Made by a program: the position numbers and the translations under genes. Positions 22,621 through 36,648 of a stretch of DNA of 64,000 bases are shown one piece after another (position 1 is the first letter of the stretch; each line of letters begins with the position of its first letter). A model generated the notes under the pieces. It saw nothing but the letters and a program-made list of their open reading frames with translations. It did not search any database and was not told the origin of the DNA. Source of the stretch: Drosophila miranda (Eukaryota > Arthropoda > Insecta > Diptera > Drosophilidae); NCBI RefSeq assembly GCF_003369915.1, contig NC_046675.1, forward strand, positions 5,208,001-5,272,000, written 5' to 3'.

Positions 22621-25600
22621 TGTATGTACAACTAGTATCTTAACCTTGAACTTGAAACACAGATACACAGACACAGAGGCAGGCACACACACACAGACAC
22701 ACTCACACAGATACGGCAGAGAGCGCACGACGAAGCCGACACACTGAAAGCACGCGATGCGATGCGATGCTTACGCCGACTGCGACAGACCGAAAGAGCT
22801 TTTATTTTTGCCATTTGCGTTTGTCTGTTTGCCTATGTGTGTGTCTCCTCTCTATCTCTATCTCGCTCTCAATACCGCCGATACCTTTACTGACATTTTG
22901 GGAAGTGCAGCTTACGCGATGCATACGTAATAGAACGAACACCTGGGCGGACACATCCATCCCATACACACACACACACAAACAAAGATGACGCCACTCT
23001 CGGTAATTAAAGCGTTAGTTTTCCATGAAGATGACTTTTCCTAGCCCAACCCCGTTCTCCAGCTTCCGTAATGAGTATTCTCATTCTTTCGATGTGTGGG
23101 GGGTTCTGTGAAGATGGGGCGAAACTTACGTAAACGAATTTCGAAATCCCACTCACACAGCCACAGTGAAAATAACCTCTGAAAGGGTATATGTATATTA
23201 TTGTTTTCTTTTGTATCTAAGCCCTGCGGTCTGCCAGGTATGGCGAGGAGCTGCATTACATTGCAATACTTTGTGGTATGCATTTTTGAGTGAATTGTAG
23301 TGTACAATTTCACGGAATTGTTTACCGCATTCAGCTGATCGTGTGCTCGCAGATAATGCACATTCAAAGATGCATATGCATACACACACACACGCTCTGT
23401 CATGCATATTCATTTACATCTGTGTGTGAGCATGAATATTGCGGCTTTGATCTTCCCTCTGACACGTGAGGCAATGGGAAATTAACGGCCCGTGTGGTCG
23501 TAAAGCTCTAAAGTTGACAACGGTTCTATGAATAAGCAAAGATTCATATGCATAACTGAATGAATAAGCTGACGAAATAAATTGGTAAATAGATCGACAG
23601 ATAGATGAATCCATTGATTGATATAATCAATGCATTGGAACTTTAAAGTCTCTTAAATGTACATAGATGAGAGCTTGTAGATATATTGATGATATTTTTG
23701 CATTTATCGAATGTGCGATTTCCATTAAATGCCATTAGTCCTAAGTGTCGCTCTTGATATTTCCACTGAAATTTTAAGTGGAGTGGAGTGAGTGATGGAG
23801 TGTGTGGAACGTCTAATAAACAAGTTGAAAAAACTGCCAAACTTAATGGCAACACACACACACACAGACACATCATTCGAATTTCGCACAAAGTTCCCGA
23901 GAATCATAATTCCCTTTTGCCAAATTCCAAATGTACTTTTTCTTTTGTTTTGTTTTGAAGTAAACGGAACTGTTTATAAGCTTTTTTCGCGATTTCTTTT
24001 GCTTGTTTCGTGTTGGTTTTTTTTTCTCTTTATTTTTCTTAATTCTTAATTCGTGTGTTGTTTATGTTATAAATAAATGTTGATATTTCTGCAAATTCCG
24101 GTGCAAAAAAAATACAAAAAAAGGTTGGGAGAAAACTGGCCTGAGCCATATTGTGGGGGGGGGGGGAGTGTCAGTGTGTGTGTGTGTGGGTGCTTGCCAA
24201 CTTTGCTCTTCGCAATTGTTGACTGTATTTTCCGCAATCAAAACAACATTTTTCGTGATGGTTGATCCGGGGAGGGGAGGGAACGGAACGGAACGTTCGA
24301 TGACGCCGTCGAAAAAATGTTAACTACGACGCAATTTCGTTTACTCACATTTCTCTCATTTACTCTCCGGTTGGTTCCGCTCCTGCTTTTATGTATTTTT
24401 TTTCTTTGTCAAACACTTTGTTTTCAGTTAACTGGGGGGTTGTATTCTACTGTGTTCCTTCAGGATATTGATGCGTCACAGAAAAAACACGGAACGCGTA
24501 GTATTATTTAATGTACTATTATGGAGGGTCGTGTGTTTGTGGGCCTGCGATCGGTTGAAGGTGCCGCTGCAATGTCTGTCAGGCCGCATGGAAAGTTCTC
24601 GCGCTGTTCTGGCCGTTCTCTGCTGCGAGCGCAGTCGCTAACGGCGCGCCGGCAGAGTTTCTTTTCTATCTTTCTAGTTTGGCTTTTGAGCGCCGCTCTC
24701 TCGCTCTCTCTCTCTCTGTCTCTCTTTTCGACGCTGCTTCAGTTTCGTCAAGTTTTTTTTTCACATTTTCCTGTTCCTGATTCTTTGATTTTGCTCTGGC
24801 TTTGCTGTATCCCGCTGTTCCTGTTGCTGTTTCGCTTTTGCTTGCCACCTTTTGGGTTGCCCTACTGCCCCACACACCGATGTTGCCTACACTCAAACCA
24901 CATGACGACGCTCGGCCTGATGGCCTTCAATTGGCTCTCTTTCCCTCTCTGCCTTGCTCTTTGTCTCTCTTTCTCTGTATTGCTGTTGCTTCCTCTACCA
25001 TTCTTTCATTCATTATTATCCACGTTCTTTTTTTGCCTCATGCTTGCCTCTGTATACGTTGCACATTTGTTTCTGCTTTTTTTTTCTTGACGAAAATGAG
25101 TTCTCTTCTCTCCTTTTCTATAGCCTCTCTCCCATCCATACATGTACATAGCTGCAAACTTTTATCTTTGCGTTTACGTGTGTGTTTGTTTGTGGGTGTG
25201 TGATGACTTTTGCTTTTCCCGAATTCCTGTTTTTGTTGCGCCGAAACAAAACAAAATTTCACAAAACATGTGAGATCTGACCAGAGCAGGATCCTGGCAG
25301 AAAATAAGCACGTTCTACCCAGATCCATGATTAGATCAAGGTACTAGAGGGTTTGGCAATATCACTCTGAGAGATACGATTTATCTACGTTTCTTAGACC
25401 CTAAACAGACGAAAACTCAAAAGAAAACGAAGACGCAGTAAAGCTACTGCTGTCCCAGTCCTGTTCCTTTACTCGTACATATTTACGTATGTATTTATTT
25501 TTGCAGTCACGTGTGTGCTTCGATATATGTACATATGTGCATACATATAGACAAATGTATTTCTCATATGTATATTGTATGCTATAAAATTATCGTATGT

Positions 25601-28600
25601 TATGTTCTAATCTGCGTTCAGCAATAATCAAATTCAAGTGAAGGGAATTCCCAAAACAAACTTTTATTTCCAATGAATTTATGTAGATAACAATGGGATT
25701 TTGGAATATTTATATTTTCTAGATTTTTCTATATGTGTCTAAGGCTTACCTTTGATCAGCAGATGCAATGGTGGTTACCCCCCATTCCATTCCACTTTGA
25801 TGATGCAATTTTTGTTCCTTTTCCATTTCATTTTTCACTGACATTTCCCTTATTTGTACAAGTATTTCGTATCTTTGTTGTTGTTTCTTTCTTTATATAA
25901 CCAGAACTCACATGTTTTGGGGCACGTAATCAACATGGTTGGAATTTTGTTTTGCATTTGTATTTCTTCCGCAAACACACAAATAAATGCACTTCAAATT
26001 AAGTTGATTTCGAACGAGATATAATTTGTTTAATTCAAAAAGATTCCTTTTAAACTGCCACTTATTTTGTACATGCATATTTGACAGGCACTTCTCATGT
26101 TATTATTTGACAGTTGAACACAATTAATTCGCAATTATTTATTTGGCTGATTTCGGATTCAATTTCCCTGTTGATGTCATTTGCGTGTCCAATTTTAAGC
26201 AAACCAAATGATTGTTTGGGACATTTTTGTTTTGTTTTTGGTTTTTTTTTGTTAGAATTCTTCAGATGGGGTTGTTTGGTGTTGGCTGGGCTGCTGGGAA
26301 TGAAGCGTTGTTCGCAGCTCGCTTGTCGGACTTTCAATGCCAACGCGCAGCCCAGCAGAAAGTGGCAGAGCTGTCGCAGTCGCCGCCTCAGTGGCGTCGA
26401 GCCGAAAGCTCTACGACACGACAAACAGAGATGAAACGAACAAGTGTGGGCTGGCACTGCAGGCGGGAAAGAGAGGGGGACAGATGAACAGAGCGAGACA
26501 GGGCTAGCAAAAGAGCGTGGGGTGGGAGAGAAGACAGTCTTTGGAGATGAGTAGAAAGGAGCGCGGCGCGTCCGTCCCACTGCCAAAGCCCAAAAACAAA
26601 ATAAAGACACAACTCGTCAAAAGAGGAAGAGGAGCTGAGCTCAAGTTCAAGGATGTTATGTAATGAAGAAAAGCGAGTGGCAAGTGAAGTCGACGAGAGT
26701 GAGAGGGTGCAGTAAGTGGTGAGCGTGGGCCAGAAGGAAGCTCTCTCTCTCGCTCTCTATTGTGACCTATACCAATGTAGAACCTCATCTGATCCCTCCC
26801 CCTTTCGCACTCGCATTCTTCTTTCTTTCTTTCCCTTTGCTGACATGATGTACTTGCAATTTAAGTTGTGCAGTCTACCCTGACCGCGCCTTATTTACTA
26901 TACTGCCCCTATACAGTGGATACTCGATAAAGAAGGCAATCAGATTTTAACCCTTAAAACGGGATACAAAGTTTTGATCATCGGGATCCAATCTTTGAGC
27001 TGCACATTATCTTTTTTAAATGTATATTGGGCGATCCTAAAGCGACTTTACAATAATAGGAAGTCCCGCACACACACAAATAAAGATACCAAGTTTTCAA
27101 ATGGAAGTGAGCGAGAAAAAAAACCGAAATTTTCGGATCAAACATAGTACAAATGGAAATACCTGTTTCGTTCAGTTCCAGGGCAGATTCTAACTGACGA
27201 AACAAAGCGAATATCGAATCGATTTGGTTGCCTGTTCATGGAGAGCTCTAACGGGGACTATGTAGTCTTAAATCATGATTAAAACGGTACAATTCTGCCA
27301 CCGATAAGTTCTATTCTGATTAAGGAACCGATTGCGTTTCTTCTTCTTTCTGGAAATCTTTTGAAAAGTTCATATAATGGAGTGACTACTGTATATGCAG
27401 TTTGTGTGGTGTGTATCTGTTGGGCATGGGGCTTTCGGGTTCGTATTCGTGTTCTGAGACTGGGACTGGGACTGGGACTGGGACTGGGCATAGAATTGTA
27501 TATAATTAGCGCATTTATTGACTAACTGCCGTTTGAAGCACATAACAACAATCATTACATTACCTAGCTTGCTTACCGACTTTCCTTAGTATACAGATTT
27601 TTGTTTCTATATCGGACAGAGCCTTGCATACATACCGTCTACAAGCATATAGTATATGACATGACATGCGATTTCGATTGACAAATGTGCGTGTACTGCA
27701 ATTTTCTACTGGCTGGCCAGACCCTTACCAATCTCTGGCGCTATATCACCTTTTTTGCAGTGAAACGATTTCCACGTTTTGCTGTTCGTTTTCGAATTTA
27801 ATTTCTTAATTTAATTTGTTTGGGGGCGCAAGTATATAGCGAGCGAGAGAGAGCGCACAGTCCGCCATGTTTGTTTAATTGTTTAATTTAATTAAATGCC
27901 TTAACTGCAACGTTTGCATGCCTTTGCACATTGTAGATACATACATACGTACATACAAATTCTTATATGGACAACTACACACATACACACGTGTTTTTTT
28001 CTTTCTTTTTTGTGTCTGTGTGTGTGTGTGTGTGTGTTCTATATCTTTCCTCGGCTATATGCAACAGATGTTATTGCATGCCGTGTGCGGTGGACTTTCA
28101 TAATTTACCCATCTGCTGCTGCGCATCTTATGTCATGCGCATCGCAACGCTTTACTAAGACACACAGATACACACCAACACAGCTGCAAGCACATAGCCC
28201 CCTACACACATATATGTACAGCTGCCACACATACAGGGATTGCACATTTACAGTGGCCCTCGCTCGTATGCGGCCACTTTTTCTGCCCAACTAAGTGGGC
28301 ATCCATCTTATTATCACTGTGGGTAGTAAAATGTAATTAAAAGTTATCACAAATGTAATTTAGTTAGATTCGAGTTAAATAATGTTTTATAATTTGTATT
28401 TCCAATGAGGGATGAAGGGTAAAACGTTCTAATTTAACAGAATTCTTTACATATTTGAACTTTAAAGCGGGAAAAGAATAGGTAAAAGGTCTTTATTAAA
28501 ATTAAGTATACGCTAGGTATAACGCACGAAAGCTGCTAAAAATATCAAGCAATAACAAAAATAGCTAAAGCGTAGCTCTGTGCGGGTCAGTCAGAATTTT

Positions 28601-31600
28601 TTACGAAGCCATAAACTGTCTTTACATATCGGTAGAATAGGTAATATTTATAGTGAATCCATAAATCCATACATACACGCAGTGTACATACATTTGCACT
28701 TGCTCTGAGATTGAACCTATACATATGTACGTATAAATATATATTTTGACAGTATTTTGCGGAGAGTCATATCTATTATAAATTTTGTATACACAATACT
28801 TTGGGAAAACACTGAAGCGCTGGCGAATCGAAAGCGCAGCTCTCAATACATCTAAAGACAGAGAGAGAGAGAGAGAGAGAGAAAGAGGGAGAGGGTGCGA
28901 GGAAGTGCAAAATTTGTGTGTATAGGGGAGTAGGAGGAGCACATACATTAAGCCAGCACTGTGTAGGTAGGCGACACGACATGCAACGCCTGCTGTTCCT
29001 GGCTCTGTCACTGCTGCAACATTTGCCTTGCCCCTTACCCTTCTCACGTGAGCGGCCGCAGCGCATGACAAGAGTAGGTGACCTTGACAGTGAACTTGAA
29101 ATAATGCTGCTACACAAGGATTCAAAGCCTGTGTGCGTGTGTGTGTGAGTGAGCTTGAACGAAACGCTTTGGAATGGAACGGGAAAAGGGAACGAACAAA
29201 AACTGAGAGAGCGAGGGAGCCACGGAAAGCTTTTGCTCTTGCATCTGGTCGAGTGTGCGGGGGTGGAGGCGGAGTGCAGGGCAACCTCTCCTCCCGCATT
29301 GGTTCTATATATGGGTGTCGTACGACCAGGCAAGCTTTCTCTCTCTTTCTCCCTCTTGCCCTGGCGGCGGCGGCAGTGGCTTTTTCGCCGTCTCGCTTCC
29401 ACAGACGGGGATGAATCATCGCGCTGCGACGTGTTGTCTGCAGTCGTCCACATTTGTGAAATATGTAGCACAAATTTCGCTTTCATGTATGGAAACGATA
29501 CGGAGACGAATAGCGAAAGCGTGCAGGACAGAGAGGCGAGTAGTTTATGCAACGGCCAGGCCCAACGGCTAATGGCGAGCATATGTTGGCTGTTGCACTC
29601 GACGGGCAAGCAAGTGCCAAATCTTTCCCGTTCCCATTGCCATTACTATTCCCATTCCCATTCCCATTTCGATTTCATTTGCTGTTTTCCTTTTCATTTC
29701 CATCTACTTTTGTTTTGTGCATTCAACTTTGACATTTGGGCCTGCTACAGGGTGGATTTTATGTATGTATGTGTTGACCCTATTACTGTCGATGCATTTG
29801 GCATTGTCTTGCGTCAGCACAGATTAAAGAATTGAAAGTTAAGGGCTGATAAATTTACTTATTGCTGTCCCCAAAGCCTCAAAGCTGTCGTCTGTACAAG
29901 TCGATTTCCCAAGGTCTGTTCAAATTTGTATATAGAAAGATGAAGGCAGATATCTCACAGCCAAAGAGCTGACCCACTTCTTGTACATGAAATACGTTGT
30001 CTGGAAAATATGAAAGCTTACAGATTAAATGGGCAACTTAGAATTTTTAAAAATTTCTTCGAACAAAGCTGTTTTTGAGCCATCAGCTTGCTTAAATTAA
30101 AAAATAGAAAATCTAACAAAATATAGACAATTTTTTCTTTCGGAATTAGGAATCACAGCAGACCACGTCCCCTTTTTTTTTATCGCTCAGATAGATTTTT
30201 CAAAGGTATTAAACATGCGATAAAATATGTGATGAAACTGCTCTCAGAACTGTCCCAAAAATATGCAGAAAATATTAAAAAAACACTGATTAATTTACAT
30301 TAATGTTTGGTATATATTTTAGGAATAAATTATGTTTTCAATATCTTTATAATAAATATGTTCCTTTTCTTCCTGTAGAGTCATTAAGGGATCTTTTTTT
30401 CTCTGAGTGTGTGATCAGGTGCGATTTGTCAGAACTATACAGATGATGCGTGGGCACTTGCAATTGAAAATTGAATTCTTTTCGGTACTTTTCCATATCT
30501 GCCAAAACCCGAAATGTGCAACCACACAATACACTGGGCGAGTGGGAGGGGGATAGAGCCAGAGATCGTAGGGGTAGAGAAAAGTACATATACATATGTA
30601 TAGGGAGAGAGCTGTATGCAGTAACCTTGAGAACGCTTTGAATTTTGTAGTTGGGACAAAGGGTGTGGTGTGCGTCATTGAGAGAGCACCAAACACATAC
30701 AGAGAAAGAGAGACCGTCAGAGTCGGAGAGTGAGAGCGAACGGGAAGTGCAGTTGCAGCGCTGCTTTAAACTTTTCGCTTTGCCACATTTCTTTGACGAC
30801 GCGACGTCGTGCTTAGTAAACCTCTGGCCCTCTCCCTCGCACCCTGGCTATCTATCTCTCACTCTTTCTTCTCCCCTCCCCCCAGCCACTCTCTTCTGCT
30901 CAGTGAGCATCTTGTTGTTTGCTTGTTTTTCGTTTAGTTTTCGTTTTACTCTTATTTTTTGTGCGCAAATGCAATTCACGTTCAAGGCCAGCCACCAAAT
31001 GCATGTGTGTGTGTGCTATGTACTGTACTCTATGTACATGGACAGGCTCGTATGTGGACGCGTATGTATTTTCTGTCGGCAGTTGTCAACTGTATGTATT
31101 TCAGTACAGCCGCACACAGACACAACTACAGATAAAGATGCAAAAGCACAAATACATGGACACAATCAATAAACTGCAATTTCTCTGCTTTATAGTATCT
31201 GTATGCCGTTCAGTTCCGTTCCGTTTCGTTCCATTTTCTTGCCTTTATTTTCACGTTATCGCAGCTATTTTTCACATTTCTGGCACATCTTCGTGTTTGT
31301 CAAACATTATTAAGAACGAACGGAAGAGGTAAAGAGACGTAAAGAATCTGATACATGGCGCAGATGACTGCATTTCATAGACAAAGAAAAATAAAAACCA
31401 TCTGGGATCAGAAATGTAAAAGTAGATGAAACAGCTTTAAAATAAAAACTGGGTTATAGATAAGGTTATTATTATTAGTCATACTTCTGGGATTATCTTA
31501 TCTTAATTCGTTCCTAATTTTAATCGGGACGTAATCAGTTTGAAAAATTTAAGAACTATCTAAAATTTCAAAAAATGTTCGGCTTAAGAAAAGTTGGAAT

Positions 31601-32116
31601 TTCAGAATCTTGCGAAATCAAGAAAAGCTACAATATATATTTTCTTTACACTCAAATTCAAAATGTATTAAGATTAAGAAAAATAATTCAATATGTTAGC
31701 AGCTGAATCGCAAAGAATCCTATGTCCCTGGGGAACACTTTTGAATGCATAATTTTCCATTCCATTGCATCAGTTATTGCACCCACGAGGAAGCAAGACA
31801 AGAAACGCCAGAACGTTCCCCGGCTCATCTTACCCTCCTCTGGAATTATATAATTTGCCGTCAATGGCAATGAAAATGCCATGCAATCAAGCGTGAAATG
31901 TAGAGAATTACCAATTATAGAAAATAATACAATATGTGTGGGCTAAGCGGCAAAACTCTTATCATAATAACGCAATAGAGGGCACGTTCGGCCTTTGAAA
32001 GGGTACTGATCGGATCTACATAAAAGGTTTCCCCTCCTATATTAAAATATGTTTTCTTTAAAGGCTTCTGCAATTATAAGGTAATTTCAAATCTTTAAAA
32101 TCTTTAATAAAAACCT

Positions 32117-32198
32117 CTCGTTTGAGATATTTATTAGGACATCCTTTCCCAATGGAAAACAGACTCAACAGCATGTCCTAATAAATATCTCAAACGAG
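32117..32198. repeat. Perfect 26-bp inverted repeat with 30-nt loop
   Basis: Left arm 32117-32142 (starts CTCGTTTGAGAT, ends TTAGGACAT) and right arm 32173-32198 (starts ATGTCCTAAT, ends TCAAACGAG) are exact reverse complements. The loop is 32143-32172. Pairing stops sharply outside the arms. It could be a fold-back element, the remnant of a terminal-inverted-repeat transposon, or a hairpin RNA gene. I do not recognise the arms as a known miRNA. Confidence 0.9.
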
Positions 32199-34254
32199 TA
32201 TTTTAGTTTATTATTAGCTCATGCATCGTTTTAAGAAACTCTTTTTATTATCATTTCCTTAAGAACAATGAGGCGCATTGATGACTTCAGGAGGGTATTC
32301 CATATTCGATATGTGAAACGATACTAAAAAACTCGTAATAGACTTCCACTGTTCTTCCCCAATCCCAATACGGTGGCAGATGCGGTAATCGACATCACAT
32401 CAACAAAAAGCTGAGTAATAATATTTCTCAGCTTCGAAACCAAATTAAATGCAGGGCAGTGCTGCTAAAGGGGGGGTCAAAGTTCGTAAGAAAAATCTAT
32501 ACATTCAATTTGGAAAATAAAACGTCTAAAACGTTTACTAAAAACCGATTTAGTTTTTGAAAACTAGTCAAAGGGATGAGATATTAATGTGGGGGGCCAA
32601 ATGTTGGATGGGAGCACGCCTTCTCCAGGCTGTCATTCCTCAAAGAAAGCTGTCTAGATCCCCCTTTTTTTTGCAGAATATTCCCACGCCCGTGAAGTGT
32701 TTGATAGAAGCCGATTCGCCGTTTTTACAAAATCAAGTTGTGTGTAAGTAAACTACTGCGTTGCATTTAATGGCGAGCGTTGGACAAACAAATTACGCGA
32801 AATTTCATACGAAATATTTTCGTAATTCGCATCTGGCTTGACTAATTAGAATTTGATTGGGATTCCTCGCATACATGGCTTGGCTCGCTTTCCTTGAATA
32901 TGTCACGGAAATTGCCAATACCCATATGGAAATCGAGCGAGGAAAACGGTTTAAGCAGGCGCCATTTTAATGCAAACAACACTCGAATGAAATGATGTAA
33001 AATTCTATTTAGAGGGCAAGGTCAGCACCATAGCTGTGGTGCTGCAGCTCTCTCTCTCTCTCTCTCACTCTCCCAGGCTCTCTTTTGGAAAGAGAGGAGT
33101 GGTCTCTTGGGCGTAGTATATGTTCGTGCCTCGGTGGGACGTGGGCGTGGGCGTCGGCTGTGGCTGTAGCTTTGGCAATTGCAGCAGCTGGATTCTCGTC
33201 CTGCAAAGGCCACACAAAATGACCCATATGCGTCATTCCCGTCGACACTGCTGTTGCCAACTAAACCACTTTTCTTGGCCATCCTCCCCCCTCCTCGTTG
33301 GCATGGCTGCTGCAGCTTGATGGCCACTCGACGCTAATTGTGTCCTGTGGCGCTTGTCAAATGCATCCGATAGCACACCGAATCCGTTGCCGCACCAGAT
33401 TTCAGCAGCTGTTTTCTGTTTCATCCGTTTTTAATTACATTTCGATGTGCATATGCAATTCAGAGAGATATCGATTGGATTGGCGAACAAATTAAAAATT
33501 GTACAGAGGAATATTTAAGGAAGGGTGCTTAAGAACATTGCAAGTGGTAAAAAGGAAAAAGAGGTCGATTTTGGGCAGCTATTCGTTTTCGAGATTTTTG
33601 CAAAAAACCAAGGAATTAAATCAGAGATTTTTAGCAAAAGTTGAGGCCACAGATTGATGCACATTTCTGATAATTATTGGGCATTGATATCCCTTAAAAT
33701 ATGATTTGAGAAATAGCTTAAGCCTCTGCCGCACGGGTCTTGCCGAGCAAATTGAGCAAATTTTCTGAATTTTTTTTTAGACAGTTCAATATGTTAGATT
33801 TACTTTGAGGTACAACTTTTATCTAAAATTATCTGTCTAGAAAAGGAAAACGTGACTATAAAAATACAAGAAAATACCGAAAAAGTAAAATGTTGACTAT
33901 TTCAATAGGTTTTCAGATCAAAGTTAATAAAAATATTATATAATTTGGTTAAATTAGCTGAGTTTCAATATTAGAAAAAAAACTCCTAGTAAAGGTATAT
34001 GGGAATGCGTTTTTATTGCCTTTTAATTTGTGGGCCTCGGTAGACCTTTCGCGGGAAATGCCTGTATTTAAATATAGATTGTTGTTGACTGAATTTCAGC
34101 AGAAATATATTCTCGTAAATTCGTGGGATCCTTTTTTCCCCGGATTATTCCGAGAAAAAACACAAACATATGTAGAAAGCTTAAAAATAACTCCTACGTC
34201 ATAACGGTAGCTTGAACTGCACGCATCTGACAATAGATGGCGGCATGAAAAAGC

Positions 34255-34344
34255 TTTTCGGTTATGTTAACTTTGCAGAACAGCTTTTCAGCGCTGTTAA
34301 CTTAACAGAAATTCTTTTTGGATCTGTTAACTCAATATTTACAA
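34255..34344. repeat. Three-copy 30-bp tandem repeat with GTTAACT core
   Basis: Units start at 34255, 34285 and 34315. Each opens with TTTT and carries GTTAACT at the same offset (34266, 34296, 34326), exactly 30 bp apart. The units have diverged elsewhere but keep a CAGAA-like stretch after the core in units 1 and 2. Confidence 0.8.
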
Positions 34345-36427
34345 ATAAATAGTTTATGGTGGTAAGTTTAAATAAAAAAAATCAAGTGTGGGAATTCTTT
34401 TTGTACTATTAATGAACCGTTATAATAATGCTAATACCTTTAAGAAAAGAACAGCAACCAAACCTCAACCCCAATTACCCCCCACCCGCTGTGCGAGACG
34501 AGACTTACGCATATTGGATTTACAGGAAAGGTGGACCGGAAGCAACCCATACATACTCCCATACATACATTACGCATACGCAACGTGGACGGTTGCTTGA
34601 CAAGGTAAATCACAGCATGATTGAAAAATTGTCATTGAAAGTGGTCAGGCACTTGCGTGAGCATTTGCTCAGACCCGACCCGTCAAGTCGGAGTAGACCC
34701 CAACAGATGAATAGACAAACCGATAATCAAAGCGATACTCCGACCGAATGAGGACGACCCAACTGCAATTGTCAGTTCAGTGCGGACTCAAATAAGAATT
34801 GTGACAGTTCCAGCTGGGGGAAAACTGACCACATGTCAATGCAAAGCAACTTCAAAGCGACGAAATGATGGACAGTCCACAGGGTACAATAGGGGGGGTG
34901 GGGTGGTTGTGCCGTAAATACAGGTTAATGGCAGGTAATTGAGGAAAACAATTTCGTATTCGCATAACTGGTAAATGAACAAACCGTTTGCTACTCTCAG
35001 CGAATTTAATTGGGAAAGAGAGACCTCATAACCGGAATAGTTGGCCGACAGGGGATGCAAACTGACAAATGGCATGGTATTTGAATTCCAAATGACAATT
35101 AGTATTTTGCCAGGGCCACAGAGGTAGGAGTCGGCATTTGGACAAATTTACAAATCAATTCTCTCACACACACCCCACACACGCACATACAACACACCAT
35201 TTGCATATGAGAAATAGTTAATGACCAAAACAGAGACGTTGTTGACCCCTCAAAACAACAATTGGACTTTGAATTTGAACGGAATTTCCAATGCAAATAC
35301 ACTGAGAGGAAGCGATAAGGCAAGCATTGAAAGAGGATGAGTTTAAGAAATAAAAAGGATAGAGAAAGATCTTAATATAGAATGATTTACGATAGATTTA
35401 ATTATGTATATTGTTTTGGGATGTATAAAATATAGATTAATCCTGGCTTTCCTTCAGTGTACTTGCATTAGTTTGTGGTGCAATTAGTGCACTAATAATT
35501 TATGAGGTTTATTAATTGCTGCACTCAAACCGAATCAGTTGGCCTTCGTTTTGCAGTCCCTTAAAGGCTGTTAAAGACAAGTTTTACACAGAAAAAAGAC
35601 TAAAAAGACATGCCAGACAATGCCCAATTAGACCGAGAATTCCTTTTAAATCGCATTGATATTTGTTATGGAATTCGGCGCTAGTGCCAAGGGTATATTG
35701 GATCAAAGAGGCTGTGCGGGTGAGGACCACATAACTTTTCCTTGTGACTGAAGGAACAGAGATGGAAAATTGAGGCTTGTACGGGATACATGAAGGATAA
35801 GATAGTTCTCAATCAGAAAGTAGTAATACCGACACTTGCCAGCATTGTGTTGTGTAGATAAAGGAATAAAGTGGCAAACTTATGTCTGATTCATGTTTCA
35901 GTTTTCTGCAGTTTTAGGAACCATTATATCACGATTTTTAACATAGATTAAACAATTTTGTATAGGTTATGCTAAGCGAAAAAATGTCTATGAAAAACCA
36001 GTATTTATGGCGGGATAAGCGGACGCTCTCGATTTCTCAAAAGATTTCTTTGAAGACAGACGTCTCTGGGATGGAGTAAGCCTTTTTGTGCTTGGAATTA
36101 CGAGACTTAAGACTGCTCGAAAACCTGATGGAAAGGCCTCTTTGGATGCAAAGGGGCATCCCTCTATGGCAACGTATTCTGTCCGACAACTGACGAAGTC
36201 CCGAAAAATCCCAAGTGCTGCCAGAACGGCCTTTACTGGCTGTAAATACATGTTATTGGCTGGACTTAGCTATTCAGTTTCTTGATTTTCTACAGATCCA
36301 AAGGCCAAAGAACTGACCCAAGGGTTGACTTCCGCAGCCAGGTGGCTCGAACGCCTTTTGTGAAGACCCCCTGCCATTGAAAGACTTTTCTTTGTTAAGT
36401 GATATATTAAACTTTAACTAGAGATCG

Positions 36428-36433
36428 TTTATT
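36428..36433 (-). terminator. nerfin-2: AATAAA poly(A) signal of the nerfin gene
   Basis: The hexamer on the minus strand lies about 216 nt beyond the stop codon at 36649-36651. No closer canonical signal was seen. Confidence 0.5.
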
Positions 36434-36648
36434 GAATGCTTCTAATGGTTTGTAAGTCACATAATATCGTTGCTGCCGGACTCCACCGCCGCTGCCGTTG
36501 CGGGTGCCACCCAATTGAAGGCATGCCCAGCCGCTGGTACCGCTGGAGGCGCCGCTGGGGCGGTCAGTGGGGCCGCTACCGTCGGGCCGGCAGCTGTGGT
36601 GGCCGCAATACGGGGCACGGGCCGTAGTACGTTCGTGGTGTGGTTGGG

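Larger units (their letters stand above)
21282..36427. other. 15-kb gene-poor interval
   Basis: No coding gene recognised on either strand. Contents: TATG/GATA repeats (22030-22065), (GGTC)n at about 22588-22620, (CA)n and (TG)n runs, CT-rich blocks (24.7-25.1, 26.3-26.8, 28.8-29.4, 30.6-30.9 kb), (GGGACT)n at about 27455-27487, (CCCATT)n near 29650-29670, (GA)n at 28859-28883, the 32117-32198 fold-back and the 34255-34344 tandem repeat. It separates the miRNA cluster from the nerfin gene and may hold enhancers for either. The sequence alone does not show which. Confidence 0.5.

Noticed and set aside
28622-29835. Minus- and plus-strand frames over 225 residues
   Set aside because: Mutually overlapping on both strands and dominated by simple repeats (Ser/Leu runs from CT/GA).
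31688-31882. 64-residue minus-strand frame
   Set aside because: Short, no family resemblance, and in AT-rich intergenic sequence. Expected by chance.
35988-36251. 87-residue minus-strand frame with less repetitive composition
   Set aside because: I could not relate it to any known protein or find splice sites or an initiation context. It may be a fragment of an unrecognised repeat, and a protein search would settle it.
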